Of a stretch of 64,000 bases of DNA, positions 37,901-51,953 are shown piece after piece. A program made the position numbers and the translations under genes. Source of the stretch: Ophthalmolycus amberensis (lineage: Eukaryota; Chordata; Actinopteri; Perciformes; Zoarcidae); NCBI GenBank assembly GCA_024529925.1, contig JAFEUB010000909.1, positions 248,001 through 312,000 on the forward strand. Reading direction: 5' to 3'. The number at the start of each line of letters is the position of its first letter. The stretch's first letter is position 1. The notes below the pieces were generated by a model. That model was not told the DNA's origin. It was given only the letters and a program-made list of their open reading frames with translations, and did no database searches.

Positions 37901-40900
37901 AGGGCCTCATGCCAGCTTTCAACAAGTGTCTCAATTGAATCAGGAAAATAGCGGTCTGTAAGCCAGTAGTTATTACTTCACCAAGAGGCCAAGCTGGTGA
38001 AAAATGGCCTTCACTATCATATAATTAAGCCTCTGTGCACACTACAGCGCGAAACAAATGTGTTAATACTTTCTACACTGATTAAAACCGAGGCCCTGCT
38101 GCACTAATGCACTTATAAAATTCCTGCTGTAGACATAATACCAGCTTGTGCTTACACTTTGTTCATACTGTTATTTTATCCGTCTTTTATTCTGTGCCAC
38201 AAACTGCTCCTGATCTGGTGCCTTAAAATAACCCAACTTCACATAACCCATTTTCCTCAGCCATTTTGTCAGTCCTGATCTTTCCTGATCATTTAATCCT
38301 TCTTAGAATGGCTAAAGTAACTAAGGTGTGTTGACAGTATGAGGCTGAACCGCACAAATCAGCTTCTTAGTGTATGAAAGAAAAGAAAAATGTGGAGCCA
38401 TGACAAATATGTATCGGTACTGCTTCTGAATGCAGAGAAGTTTTTATCTGATTCACAAGGGGGCACTGTTGCCATTCACTTCATAAGACAAGGTCTCCTC
38501 ACACATTACTCTTCATTTTTATCTTCCTTCTACAGATGATATCATACATGAAATGAAATTATGTTATTCCTTATAAGCAGGAGGGGAGTATTAACAACAG
38601 CTTCCCCGTTTCCATCCTTGTTTAAAATTAGCTGAGTGCTGATACAGGGGGTAGTCTCTCCATTGTGCTTGCAGCACACCGGGTCCCTTTTAATTTCTCC
38701 CTTTTAATTTCCTAGCTCAGTGGTGAGGCAGTCATTATCTGAGGATGGGCATCTACAATGGATAATTATCCTGGGAAAAGGATTTCAAACTGTGGTGAAA
38801 ATACTGCTTTCAGCAAGGGGGCCCGAATGCACAAAAACACTGGCTAGCAGTAAGTCACTGCCATTACGTCTTTCCATCTGCGTTTTTCTCGACGCCCAGT
38901 TGTGATTTGGACCAACCCCCGACAAAACAATTTAAAAATCACTCCCCTTTCTATTGTTTTTCAATATAATTCTGTATTTATTGCTGTTTTAAATCTCATT
39001 TCCAAATGAGCTTGCTGACTGGAGAGACCAATATAATATGGTGTGTAATTTGAGTGGACCACTAGGCAGAACAGGAGAGTGGACACAAACACAAATACGT
39101 GCACATCAGTGAACACAGGTGCATGCACATGAACACACACAAATGCGCAAATAGATACGCTGACAGAAAATAAAAGTTGAGGCTGTGCAGGAGTGTAATG
39201 TTTCACTCCCTATTGAGTTGAGTCAATAATGTATTTCTTTTGTTTTAAAGGCTTCTTCTTTGGGGCTAGGTGGGTTGCTTTAAATTGTCTCTGTCAGAAG
39301 GCATAGTTAAGTTCAACATCAAACACGCTCTGAGACAGTCCATTTACCAGCACAGACACTAGCACTTTCATGCACTGACTTGTAATTTTGATGAATAGGA
39401 AGGCTACTCGACCCTGATAAGAATCCACTTCTACTGTCAATCATTTCATCGAAAAGTTGAAAGATAAATTACTCGACATAATGTCATGTTAGTGTTATCT
39501 CTGCCTATGCAGATCAATACTGCGGCCGATTCCTTTGTGTTTGAGGGGACTCCATTGTAATGGTTAAAACTAAGGCTGGCTGTCAAAAGTTAAAACAGAT
39601 CCTAGATCAGACGCAGTTTGACCCAGCAGTGCTGAGAGAAGTTCAGTTCCCTCATACGCCCTATGAACTTAAAAATTAACATGTACTATTTTATTCCACT
39701 CTGGACTACATATCTTGTTGGAGAAATCCTGTAGAGATTGAATTGATGCCCAGCTGTTCTGTGCGGTAAACTCAAGTAAACTCAATCGAACCAAAAGAAC
39801 ATTATTAATGTCTTGGAGAAGCTTCACACGCATACACACAGACATACACACTGCACTATAGTCCCTGTTGCAGTGATGATTGACCCTGGCGGGCAAGTGA
39901 GGAAGAAGCCAGATCTTGAAAAATGCATTATGTCCTAATATGGTTATCGTCTATAAGTAGATAAAGGTTAAATAAAATAACAGGAATTCTCTCTGGATCG
40001 GGACTAAGCGGATGACAACACTGCTCTGATTTGTTTCTGGTGTACTGGTTTAGCTAAATATAATTGGCCACACGGTCTGCGGAACACAGGTGATATACAG
40101 ATAAGTGAGTCTGCATGAGGCCTGGTGCAGGCTAATGCTCAGCCACAAACGTCAGCAGCTGGTCTCCTTTACGTTTCAACTCATTAGACCTGAGTGCTGC
40201 GGGGAGGACGGAGCTGAGAGCCGTATAGAGCTGCAACTCTTGCAAGTAGAGACCTAAAATGTCTAAAATGAAAACAGTTAATAGTGGATTTCAGCTTTAC
40301 TTACTTGTTTTAGTAACTCGCTGATGTGGGTGCTTGGAGAGTGAAAAATGAGGAGAGACAGTGAGTGAGAATAAATATCATAATGAATTTAAGGCTCTGT
40401 CACGCTAAACCTGTCACTGTCACTTGAATTCCGTAGTTTTGGGTGTTGGGATTTTTTCCTCACCTCCTCACAGTTTAAATCCCTTTCCCAAAGACGCATC
40501 GTTATTCCCGTATCAGTGGATGAAGTGTCCCAAGTGGCAGAAGATTAAAAGAAAAGATACCCACAAAAAAAGCCAAAAGTTCTGCATTCTGATTATGCTT
40601 CATATAGTTTGTATCATAACATTTACAGTCTTATTGCCAGAGTTCATGTCCTCAAAAGCTATAGACTACCTTTGCTGTGTTTTGACTCTGTAATACATTC
40701 CATATATCCACACTTCTAATGGCTATTTAGCTACTTAAATGAATCATTTAGATGGGAAGGCCATCAAGAGTTATGAAAGGTTTTGAGTGTCACGGCCTTG
40801 GATGATGTGGTCCACAGTGTATTAGCTTTTAAAATGCTTGGATCTCAAACAGTAGCCTTAATGCTGCCGTCTGCCCAAAAATCTCGATTTAAAATCAGAG

Positions 40901-41639
40901 CAAAACAGAAGCACAGCAGCACTTCTGTTGACAGGAAGCATTTGGAGGAACCATTTCTACGGGAACAAATCATCAGCTTTGTGTTTCTCCATTACTGTCT
41001 TATTGCCTCCCCCCATTAGATGCAAGCATCAACAAGCAGCCATCTTCTCTTTCAGTGTACTTGACCTCCACAATTAATCACCGCTCCTCCCTACATTTTC
41101 CATTAAATGTTTACCGTCTTCCTCTCTGTCCAGCCCTTCTCGCTCTATCATTTCTTTCCATCTCACCAAGTCTCCAGTGATATCTTTGTAAAAGATGGAG
41201 CAGTCATCATGTCGGTGATGGCGAGCCAGCATTCACTTATGATAAAGGCATGTCGATTTCTTGGAGATATACTGTAACACATTGATCCGCCTCATTATGA
41301 ACAAGTTGTGCTGTTTTAACGTAACGTCAATCATTTTGGAAATGCTCTAATCTAACTCTTGCGGGAAAGTTAGATTCGAAGATCGATATCTGTCCTCTAA
41401 TCATAAGGCTTCAGCCAACAGATAGCTTTGGTTTTGCACGAAGAATGGAAACAGCGAAACATCTTCCCTGGCTTTGCCCAACAGTTACATAATCCGTCAA
41501 GCTCTTCTAAAGATCACTAATTAACATTTATGTAGATCGTTTAATATAAAAAACTGTATAAAAAGTATAATTTTCCATTTTATGGTGGGCTATGTTATGA
41601 TTATTTTTCAGTTGGGAGCAGTAACCTCCTGGGTGGGCG

Positions 41640-42160
41640 GATTATGTTACCTATACGGACAGAGCCAGACCACCTCCTCCTGTTTCCAGTCTTTGTGCTA
41701 AACGAGAAATATTTGTTATGAAATGAATTATAGGCTGTTAAGGTTAAAATAGTTCAACATTTGGAGACATACGCTTATTCGCTGTCTGTCGGAAAATTAG
41801 ATGAGAAGGTTAATGCCACAAATACTATATCTTACCACTAGATATGAAGCTACAGCTGGTTAGCTTCGCATGAAAACTGGAACTGCTCCGAGCTGGGAAA
41901 TAATCCAGCATCCAGTATATATATATATATATATATATATTGTTATGGATTAAACAAACTATCTGAGTGAGTTTTAGAGGCGCTGGTGGACAGATTTATC
42001 TAGTTATCACTGGACACAGACATGGCTAGCTGTTTCCCTGTTTTCAGTCTTTGAGCTAAGATAAACTAACTGGCTGCTGGCTCCAGCCACATATTTACCG
42101 TGGAGACATGAAAGTGGTATTGATATTCTCATCTGACTCTCGACAAGAATGTGGTCGAGC
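41640..42160. repeat. Foldback dispersed repeat with inverted arms
   Basis: The left arm (about 41751-41880) has GTCGGAAAATTAGATGAGAA and then ATATGAAGCTACAGCTGG. The right arm (about 42010-42150) carries the same consensus in reverse complement, ending with CTCATCTGACTCTCGAC. An (AT)n tract (41916-41941) lies between. A further partial copy (GACAGAGCCAG ... CTGTTTCCAGTCTTTGTGC) lies at 41660-41702. Same family as 22890-23200. Confidence 0.6.
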
Positions 42161-42588
42161 GTTTTTAACAGTTTCAAAGGGTGCCCAGTTAATGACTGGA
42201 AATATTCTACAAGCGATTTCAAGCAGTTTGCAGTTAAATATATAAAGATTTATAGAAGACACAATCATTGAAGGTGTTTTTCTATCCGTCCCTCTTTACA
42301 GAGCTGCATTTTCCTGCAAAAGGAGTTGTTATTACTAGTTATTAATGACAAGTTATTATTTAGCCCCATCTTCAGATCTTTGTCAGTTGTAACTACATTA
42401 AGTGCAGCACTTGGTAGCCTATATATCTCTACTGTATCAGTATTCACCAAGAAACTGCTGTAGTGGGAGAAAGAGAGCACAATAAAAATCTTAAGGTTTG
42501 TGATTTCTCACTTTTTTTGTGTTTTTTTCTCTTGGTCTCGGCTCCCCCCTCTATAGCCCTCTTTTGCTCCCTCTATTCAATAATCCAC

Positions 42589-42590
<2 letters not shown>

Positions 42591-42651
<61 letters not shown>
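42591..42651. repeat. (CA)n microsatellite
   Basis: About 30 uninterrupted CA units inside a pyrimidine-rich 300-bp stretch. Confidence 0.95.
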
Positions 42652-42653
<2 letters not shown>

Positions 42654-43144
42654 TGTGTATATAGGCCTTCCCCCTCTCATCACTATCTGTAAGACATCAC
42701 CCCCCCTCGCCACCTTCATTTTTCCTCCATGTTCCCAACTCTCTCGTTATTTCTCACTGTCTATATCTCCTCATCCACCTTTCCCCCATTTTCCCCCTTG
42801 CACCCCCCCACCCTCATTTTTTTTTGCTCTCTCTATCTCAGCCCTGCCTGATGTGTGCTTGTAAGAGGAGGTGTTTTGACCTGACATTGGGTTTGTTCAG
42901 CATGTCAGTCCACAGCTGCTGGAGGCCCTGCGGGCTCCTCTGGGGTCGAGGGTTTGTTGGTTGTGGAGGGCAGTTCTCCAGCCAATACCCTCATTCAGAA
43001 TACAAACCTGGAGCTCACCTCTGAAGAGGGGGGAGACATGGAACCGGGGTGAGAGGGGGTGCAACACCACCTCTTCTTCCCTCCATTCATCCCTCCCACC
43101 TTCAGGTGCTCTCTCCCTCTCATCCCCTCTCCTCCTCCTCTGTT

Positions 43145-43146
<2 letters not shown>

Positions 43147-43179
<33 letters not shown>

Positions 43180-43184
43180 CTCTA
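43147..43184. repeat. (CT)n microsatellite
   Basis: About 18 CT units with one CG interruption, within a C/T-rich block (43070-43190). Confidence 0.95.
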
Positions 43185-46100
43185 TGCCTCAATGCATACA
43201 TAAAGTACACATAGACTCAGGGTAGTACAACGGCCCTGGGCAAAGACCTAAAAATACTGGCTTCAACAAATCCTTACATGAGACTACACGCACACACACA
43301 CCTACACACACATAGACACACAAACACACACATACATGTGTTTGCGATATCGTTGACATTCCCAGAGCTGCTGTGTGCTATCGCACCGTGCTAGACTTTC
43401 TCTCCACTAAATAAATCTCTGTTCACACCTTCACTGTAGTTTTTGATCTCTGTTGTGTTCTTAGCTACAAATCATTAATGTGTTTATGTCGAAACCTTTC
43501 TTTTCTCTTTTCTCTTTCTTCTCACTGTAGCTTATAAAGTGGTGACTTCAACAGACAATTCTGATCTCTGACTCAACAAACTGAAGGAAGAATGCTAAGC
43601 TACCAACTGGTCAGGTTTTGATCCCATTCCCCTCATTTTATGACCATCTACATTCCTGAGAGGAGGTAAGACATGGGAGGCTCACCCAAACTGTGAAAAA
43701 CTGATTTCCAATGCAAAATAAAAGGTGCTTTAATTGATCTGTTATGCTGAGCCAACATGTATTAATTAGAGGAAGTTTGGCCTTAACATGCTAATTTTGA
43801 TGCAGAAACCAAGTCTGGGCGGCGGCCCCCTCTCCCCCTTATCCTGCCCCTCATCAGAGGGACTATTCATCTTGCTTTTTCCATTCATATATCCATATAG
43901 GCAGACTTACATACAGTATATATGCATGCCTGTGGTAATAATTGCAAACCTCAACTGTCACTATAACACGTCATAACATAAGTGCCATCTATAAGCCTGT
44001 TTAATTCATTGTTATTCAATGCATCAGGTTTTATTTAGTGATATCAAGTGCAAGGTGAGAAACACAACTTTCAAATATGAAGGAATGAGATGTGTGGGGA
44101 AATCAATATCAAAAAAATCAAACCAGAAAGTTAATGAACTCCTGAACAGACGTCTATAAAACTAACCACAGATCCCTCTCTTCTTCCTCTTCCGACTCGT
44201 CTTCCTCTTGCTCTACTTCACACTCTTCCCAGCTGAACGGTGCATTAATCTAATCACATTCAAATTAATTGGTGAACATCAAACGAAGATATCCTTACTG
44301 ATTCTACCTGATCTTCTTGTTGATCTGCTCATATTCATAAATTGTTAATCGTTATATTCATTGTGAACATATTTTCCCAATTTATTCATACATTTCTCTG
44401 TTTAGTTGTCGAGTTAGCAGGTAAATATTTCAGTTATAAAGAACTTGATTCTGGGAATTGTGCATGTAGGAAATATTTTGTCAAAGTACAGTGTGTCAAG
44501 AACTTGTAGCAATCTTCAAATTATGAGACTAGATTAATTAATTAATACCAAAATATGTAATGATAATTAATAATGCAAAATGATGCATCGTAAACAAAAG
44601 ATAAAAGAGACTTGCTGCCCTCAATTTGGGCTATCAGGAAACAATCAGTTCTGTATTAAATAACAGAATTTCAGGGCACCAACGTCCTCAGAAGGAAATT
44701 TGCAACAAGCTCACACTAACCCCTTTTTCCTTTAAGTTAATTAATACACTGTGAAACACCACATCACTATTTAGAGCTTATATATCATTGGCTGCTGATA
44801 CTAACAAATCTAACATTCATCACGATAATGCATTTTTATCGATACTGTTTGTTACGTTGACACGTCATCATAATGAGTGATCCAATGATGGCCACTTCAT
44901 TCCAACAACAGGTCCAGACAAATACGCCCCCCCCCCCTGCTTTTTGTTGTGCAGCACACTTAATTATTTATAATTCATATTCAATATTATTTGCAGTTGG
45001 TTATGATATGAATGTTAACACCAGGACATAAATCAGGCCACCGCCACAGTTGCGGCAGATTTGCTGGCGCAGCAAAATACTCTCTTTTACAGTAATTGAT
45101 GAAGCACAGTGTACAGAATTTCACATGCTGAGTAATTTTCTAATTGGGCGAGGGGTAGCAAGTTGTTGTGCAGCCCTGCAGCACTCTCAGTGAGGGGAAA
45201 CACTTGCTCACCGGAGAGAAAGAAAAGGGGCAAAGAAATGTAATGAAATGGGAATTTCCTTAAGATATGCAGCATGAACTGAGTTTCTGAATTTTCAATG
45301 AACACTGCTGGACTGCTTGCTGTGCCTTTTTTGTACTCTATAATAGTGATGTTTTACTGAGATTGGCCTTCAAAATCCTTCCCTATTGATCGGATCTCAT
45401 ACGGCACTTCCTGCTGGAATATGTACAGCTCATGTAAATATGATTACAAGTCACCCGTGTCAGGTTATATGAAGTGTGTGCATGTCCGCAAAGAGAATCC
45501 AATCCTATATTTGTGCCTTCAACTCAGAGGTATGGCTTGAATATATTTGCATAATGGATTTTCACATCTCACAGTATACGAATGTAGTCTGACGGTTCAA
45601 ATGGTTGAAGTTGTGGGATTAGGTAACAAAATATGTAGAAATGCTATATGGTGGAATATGTTCACAAGATAAATGTCTATCCCCGAAGGAGTGTAGATAG
45701 TGTAATAGAGTAGAGTTTCAAAGGGGTTGCTGTCTAACAATTCCTTCCTCCCACCACCTCATTTATACTGTAATCATGTCGTCAGAATTCTGAAATGGTT
45801 GATTGTAAAAGCCGAGTGAAACTACCGAAAGTCGTTGGTGTATTGCTGGTGTTTTGTTTCATTCGCATGGGGGGGGGGTACCTCGATGGGTCATCTGCTC
45901 TAAACTTCACTTATTCCAGCAAAGTGACAAAAACCAAGGCAAATTTTTTTGAGGGCTCCTGTAATCCAGAAATCCACCCATACCATTCTAAATCACCACA
46001 GACAGCAGGAATAATGAATCGTTCGCTGTGTGCACGTCATAAACATGTAAACTCGCTGAGCCGGGAGGTGCAAGAGTAATGAGAGGCAGTCTAAACAGTC

Positions 46101-47906
46101 TGTCATCATCTATGCCTTTAGAGTGGGTCCTTTACTCGGGCCCCTGCAAAGTATATTGGTAGCATTATAGCATAGCGGTCCTCAATTTATCAATAAAAGA
46201 ACCAATGTGTCACTCTGGCAAACACACAGCCGGCATTTGCATTCAAGATAACGAGACCTGTCATGTGAATTTTATACTCTGTCTCCTCGCTCTGTTTGTG
46301 CTGTCCCTCTTTCTTGCTCTCTTGCCTTTCGTTTTTTCCTCCCTTTGGAAATTCGGCTGAAAGCTCCTCCCGTGACCACCTCTTCATGGACCACAGTAAT
46401 ATTTAGAATCCATTCTAGTACGTTATTGATAAATTATTCATACATTTGTATTCTATTCTATTCTATTGTATTCTGTATTCTGCTTCATTTCTTCATTTCC
46501 CTCGATAATGCCAATTGCAGAGCTCTTCCCACTGACCAACTATTGTTGCACGCCGCCTGCAGCCACTGCTGATACCAACTCTGGTTCTAGTTTTCAGCCA
46601 TGCTTTTTTTTTTCTCTGGGAGCCTGTGTCCAGTATGTTTGTCTTCTGCCCTGTCTTAATGCAAGAATAATACGCTTTCAAAAGGCTCAAACTAATTGTA
46701 ACTCCTGATTCAATTGCCAACATTCTTCTGAGAATAAAGAAAACAGTATTTAAAGACAGTAAAAAATGCCGTGTTGACAGACCAATCCAGAGAGGCTTAA
46801 CAATAGCTACAGTGAGCAGCAACATAATCCCTACGCGCAGGACTCCATGCAGTTCTGTGTGTGTGCATATACAGTATGTGCCCTCCACAGGATGGCTGAG
46901 GCTGTGCAATAAAGGCCAGACTACAGCTGTGAGAGAGACAGAGATCCCATCGCCAAATCCAATAAGAAGAGTAAAATTTCATTACAGATGTTCAGCCTGG
47001 ATATGACGGCTCCATCAATAACCATCCCACATGTGAGAGGCAGAGGGGTGAGCATGACGCAGTCAAAGTCGCACAGCCATGGCAGAATCTATATCGGATT
47101 GTTTCACAGCTCCACTAGCTTGAGTCTTCTTCTCCCTCCTTCCCTGCATTCTCTGCGATGTGTCTTTGTTCTTGCTGATGCCTCTCTTTCATTCTCTCCC
47201 GGTCCCCCCTTGCTTTCTTTCACCTTCACTTTTTTTTTTTGCCTTGACAATAGAAATGTCCAGTCTTTCTTCATTGGAGCAAGGAATTACATCTCAAGTG
47301 GTCTGGTTCAATACTGCTGTCAACTCTCCTCTGCAGACAACGAAGATGTTTGCTTAAAAAAATATATATATATATATGGCCCTTGTTTTGGTTTCCAATT
47401 ACAGTCTGTTACTCTGTCTCTGTGTTTCTCTCCTCCTCACTGAAGCATTTTCACGACAGCGTATCATAAGTATAACACAGCATTTCTTACATGGCAACCA
47501 CAGAGACAAGTTAACAAACAGAACATCATTTAATGGAAAAATATAACCTTTTTGTTCTTAAATTTTTTTTTAATGCATGTGTTCTGCGCATTTACTGCAT
47601 GTCAGCATAAAAGGAGGTGCAGCCCTTGTTGGCTCTTTTCCAATACAAGATTTTGCCATCCGTCACTTCTAAAACTAGCGTCTCCACATTCACAGTGTGC
47701 TAAGCTGACAAACAACTGAGTTGTTTTCGTAATAGCATCTTGCGGAAGCTCACTGATAAAAACAGTTAGAATAACACTTCAGTCCATCAGAGATACTTGA
47801 GCTCATGCGTACAAAAGTCTTAGCGAGGTCAACCAACGTCACTGGACACTGACTAGACAGAAAGGACAAGAGGTGTCAGCCTTCTTGAGAGTTTGTGTTT
47901 CAACAG

Positions 47907-48152
47907 TCAGAATAATACAGAGTTATACAAAAGTCTCAAGGACTCTTCCAACTTTTCAGGCAATTCAACTTTTTCAGATGCATCAGATGTTTGCTTTTTC
48001 AGACCAGAATATCTGAAGGATTCCAGCTTTCCTTTCAAAGCAGTCTGTCGTAAAACAGATTTTGCTTCAAGGAAATCATAGGCCTTTCGAACATCTAATA
48101 TGAGTTTGCCAGTGATTTGAACCTCAAAGTACTTTTTTTGCGCTATTGTCAT
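47907..48152 (-). other. Unassigned 81-codon protein-like open frame
   Basis: A minus-strand ATG-to-stop frame beginning MTIAQKKYFEVQ and ending LLYNSVLF. Its composition is balanced and rich in Lys, Glu and Leu (KAYDFLEAKSVLRQ, EKVELPEKLEESL), unlike the low-complexity frames around it. I do not recognise a family. It could be a lone exon, a decayed retrocopy or chance. Confidence 0.2.
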
Positions 48153-51100
48153 TATATCATGAATGCCCTCAAACTAGACACTATTTATTAGGCTGTGATC
48201 AAAATGTCTCTCAGGAATAAGATGTGAAGTGGAGGTTAAACGAAAATATTTCACATAGAAAACCGCCTTTCACGCTTGTTTGTTCAGTAAAGAGGTTGTA
48301 CCGCAGATGTGTTATTTATAATGCTCAAATTTGTCTTGTCATACAGCAAATGCACTGGAGAGGTAGAAATATGTGTGCACAGCCAGGGTTGAGGGAATGA
48401 AAGGGATTGAAGTTCACATTTTTCAATTACCGCTCGCCGCCGTCTGGAACCGCCACCACTTTGGTACTGCTTTGGGCCTTTCTTTGTTTTATTTAATGAG
48501 TGTTTGAAAAAATACATGTGGTGAAATTCCAAATAAATGTTCTTGTAAGCAAAAACTAGCCCCCCCCCCTCTTGTAAATCTAACAAGAGCTTCTCATGTT
48601 GCCCAGTATAGACTCTTGGATTTGCTCTTTTTAATTTTTAGTGTGAGGTATTAATAAGCCTTCTCCTCCATTCAATTGTATGCAAACTTCAGAGAAAAGA
48701 AACTTAACCAGTGTTATGTCACTGTGATGTGCTGGGCTTTAACACAACATATCAGCTTTCACATCCCTCTTTTTTATGTTTCCCATCTCTGTCTTCTCTG
48801 AATCACCTAAGACAAGGCAAACAGTAGTCGGTTGTCAGTTGTAGTGACTTAATAGGTGCACGCGCTGCAGTCTATCCAGAGAAAGCTAGACTCACTGTTT
48901 TTGCATCTGTCTCTCTCTAATCACTTTAATTCCCTCCAGCTGCCACTAATACCGTATTGCAAATCGATCAACCAGAAAGGACTTCTCACATAATAATAAA
49001 ATATTAACACCTTTACTGGAACAAATGAAAGCAGAAAAGAAAATGAGTTGGCTTACTGCCCGTGACAAAAACATCCGAACATTTTGTGCTGGTATTAAAG
49101 TAATATTTTATGTCACACATATATATATATATATTACATGTATGTACACACAACAATAGAAGCACTCCATTACTTTTATTTGGCTGCTGCTCCTTCTTCT
49201 TTTCCATTATTTCTCCCTGTGATTGTTCACAGTGGTTTACAGTGCTAAAGATACAGGCGGCTGCTATTTTTCTGCCCAGGCATCGACATAACTATTATTC
49301 TCAGCTCATATCGCAGTGGTTTTCAGAGCCATTAGTGCATGCCATACATATTTATCAAGGATCAACACATTCACGCTGTGTATCAAACTTGACAAACAGG
49401 AGTTTATATCAAACATCCGGTTCTGTCAAGCGTGAAAGTGATATTTTTCAAGCACATCTGTAACTCAATATTTTACTGGAGGATCTTTTTCAGCTGTCAG
49501 CAGGCAGCCTACTATACTTTTCTTTTTGATGATGACATAAGCCACATTAACAACTCATTACAAGCGTTTACATCAGTTCCTGTGGTAATCTCCAAACAAA
49601 GACCGTGATACACACTGTGAACTGCGCTGTAGCAGATGTATCACTCATTTCTCACACAAAACTCATCCGGTAAAGGGTTCAGTTGCATCAGCTACAAACT
49701 GCTGTGGAGAAGAGAAGAAGAAAGCCCAACAAGCGCAGGTGGGTGAGCACAGAAAGGAATGATGTGATGGCGATGGGAGCCGTCTGTGATTGGAGCATTC
49801 CTAGCCCCAGTCAACCTTTCTTCTCTCTCCGCCATGTGCCGAGTGTTGATAAGAGACATCATCCCACTGACTCATTAATCAACTGTGAAATGTACAGCTA
49901 CCTGCCGCTTTCTTATTCCCGTGCCCCCAAAACCCCTCCGCTACCTGCTTCCTCCTCCACTTCTACTCGCCTGCAAAGAGAAGAAACAAACTGGACTCCA
50001 CAAGGACTCCTTTTGTAAAAAGAAAAGCAAATTGCTCTCCCAGCACATTTCCTGTTTCCAGATATTTACCCTCCGAATTATATCCAAATGCTCGCAGCCG
50101 TGTGTACGCATGCATTCACACACAGAGACAAGCGTAAACACACACTTGGTGTTTAAAGACAGGAATGCAAGGACACAGGGGCAAGAGGAACGCCTCGCAA
50201 CTCTGCAACTGGTTTGTACTTTAGAGTTGTGCAGCCGAGCACATTGTTCGACAGAAACATGTCCTACGTGTTTTTGCCTCAGTAGCTTATCACGCAGACA
50301 GATTTCCGTATCATTTTAGCTTTACATCTAACATCCAAAACCCAGATGCCACCTCTCACTTCTCTCCTCTAAGCACTTTATTGAGTCTCTTTTCAAGCTG
50401 TGCCACCACTGCGCTCCTGCCCTGGTAATATCTGCCACAAAATCCCTCATACATTTCTAAATTGTGTTGTGTAGGTGTCCTGCATATACATACTTAAGCT
50501 GTGTAAGAACTGCTGATCTGGCCATCTTTTTCACTTCAAACTCAGACCCACTCGAGGGAGGTAAAATGAAGAGAGGGGAGGTTTGAATTTTGATCAGTTT
50601 ATTTGCATTTTCTACATGTCAAAACCCTTAATTTATCTGCCAGTTTTGATCTCATTTAGCTGACTGTATAATAACTCACAGTGGGTCATCAATTTTTCTG
50701 AAAAGTAAGCAACAAACTGACCAAATCAAAGTTTGATTAATAGGCAGGGAGGTATAGACAGCATTGTTCTGGTTACAGCTGCGTCAACAGGAAGCCCAGA
50801 GAGCTTTCTAGCTGTATATTTTCTGATAGAGCAGACTGTAAAAATATACGCAGCAGGGCAGAAGTTCACTTTCATGTTGCATTTCTAAAACAGACTCAAC
50901 TGCAAACAGGCAAATGCTGTGATTTACATTTATGGCGCGCTGCAGAGGCGTGAAGAACTCTATTTGGTTCCATACATGGAGTGAAAGCCCCCCCCCAAAA
51001 AAAACACATTTTATATTCTCAAAAGAGCATGAAGTGTCAGTCAGTGACTTCCCACAGTTAACATCCCAGAAAACTCACCAGATCCTTGTTATCATCCAGG

Positions 51101-51912
51101 TACAAATGCTTCAGTCTGCATTTCACCTTCTCCCAGTAATGATCCTGCTGTGGACTCTACTGAGCTCTAAATTATTCAGGCAAAATGCAAAATACTTAGA
51201 GGTGTAAGTGTCAAACAGGACAAATACATCATACCATAGTAAGCTCAAATGTACTGTATTTTAAATTGATGTTGAAAATGTAAGCATGTAAAAATGTAAT
51301 AAGGTTTCCCTGCTATAAAGAGGACCCATGTCTGTGTTAGAGAAAAGAGTCTTACTATATTATGGATGTATTGCATTATGGACTACTGGGGCTGTTCTTG
51401 CAGGAGAATGGGTATCTCTGTACCATCTTTGACGAATTTATCCCTTTGAAATTGATAAATGTTGATTTCGGATTAGAAACCGTTGTTTTTTGATTCTCCA
51501 TCACTGATCATGAGTTTTGGTGTTTTAGATAGATGATTGGATGGTTTGAATTGAACTGTTTTGCACACCCAACCTAATTTCTATTATTTTCTGTTGAGAA
51601 AACCATAAAGTATTCTATACATTGAGAGTAATTTAGAGCAGCTTGGAAACGTCTATAAAGGTACATTATAATTCAAAAGGATAGCAGTATTGACAGCACA
51701 ATATCCGATAAAAAACATCTGCTTCTTACTTTTGACAGCAACTTTTGACTATTCTGTATCATTTCATCTTTTAAAATACTTTGATAGTTTGAAATGTTGA
51801 CTGTTACAAATACGTGATTTGTTTTATTATGACACTGGTGAACGAACCCTAAAAGAAAGTGCTTGTACTTTAAACATCATAGAGTCACCATATCTTCTGA
51901 CATCCAAAATAG

Positions 51913-51918
<6 letters not shown>

Positions 51919-51949
<31 letters not shown>
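51919..51949. repeat. (AT)n microsatellite
   Basis: About 15 AT units in an AT-rich context. Confidence 0.9.

Positions 51950-51953
<4 letters not shown>

Larger units (their letters stand above)
28741..41639. other. Gene desert between lzts1 and gfra2, left part
   Basis: No exon recognised on either strand. Microsatellites lie at 29231-29285, 29437-29481, 31041-31079, 34323-34350 and 34885-34953. Runs without simple repeats (for example 35.2-36.3 kb and 37.0-41.0 kb) look unique and AT-rich. They are the best places for distal enhancers, but conservation cannot be judged here. Confidence 0.5.

Noticed and set aside
43147..43184. Arg-Glu repeat peptide from the opposite strand
   Set aside because: Product of the (CT)n tract.
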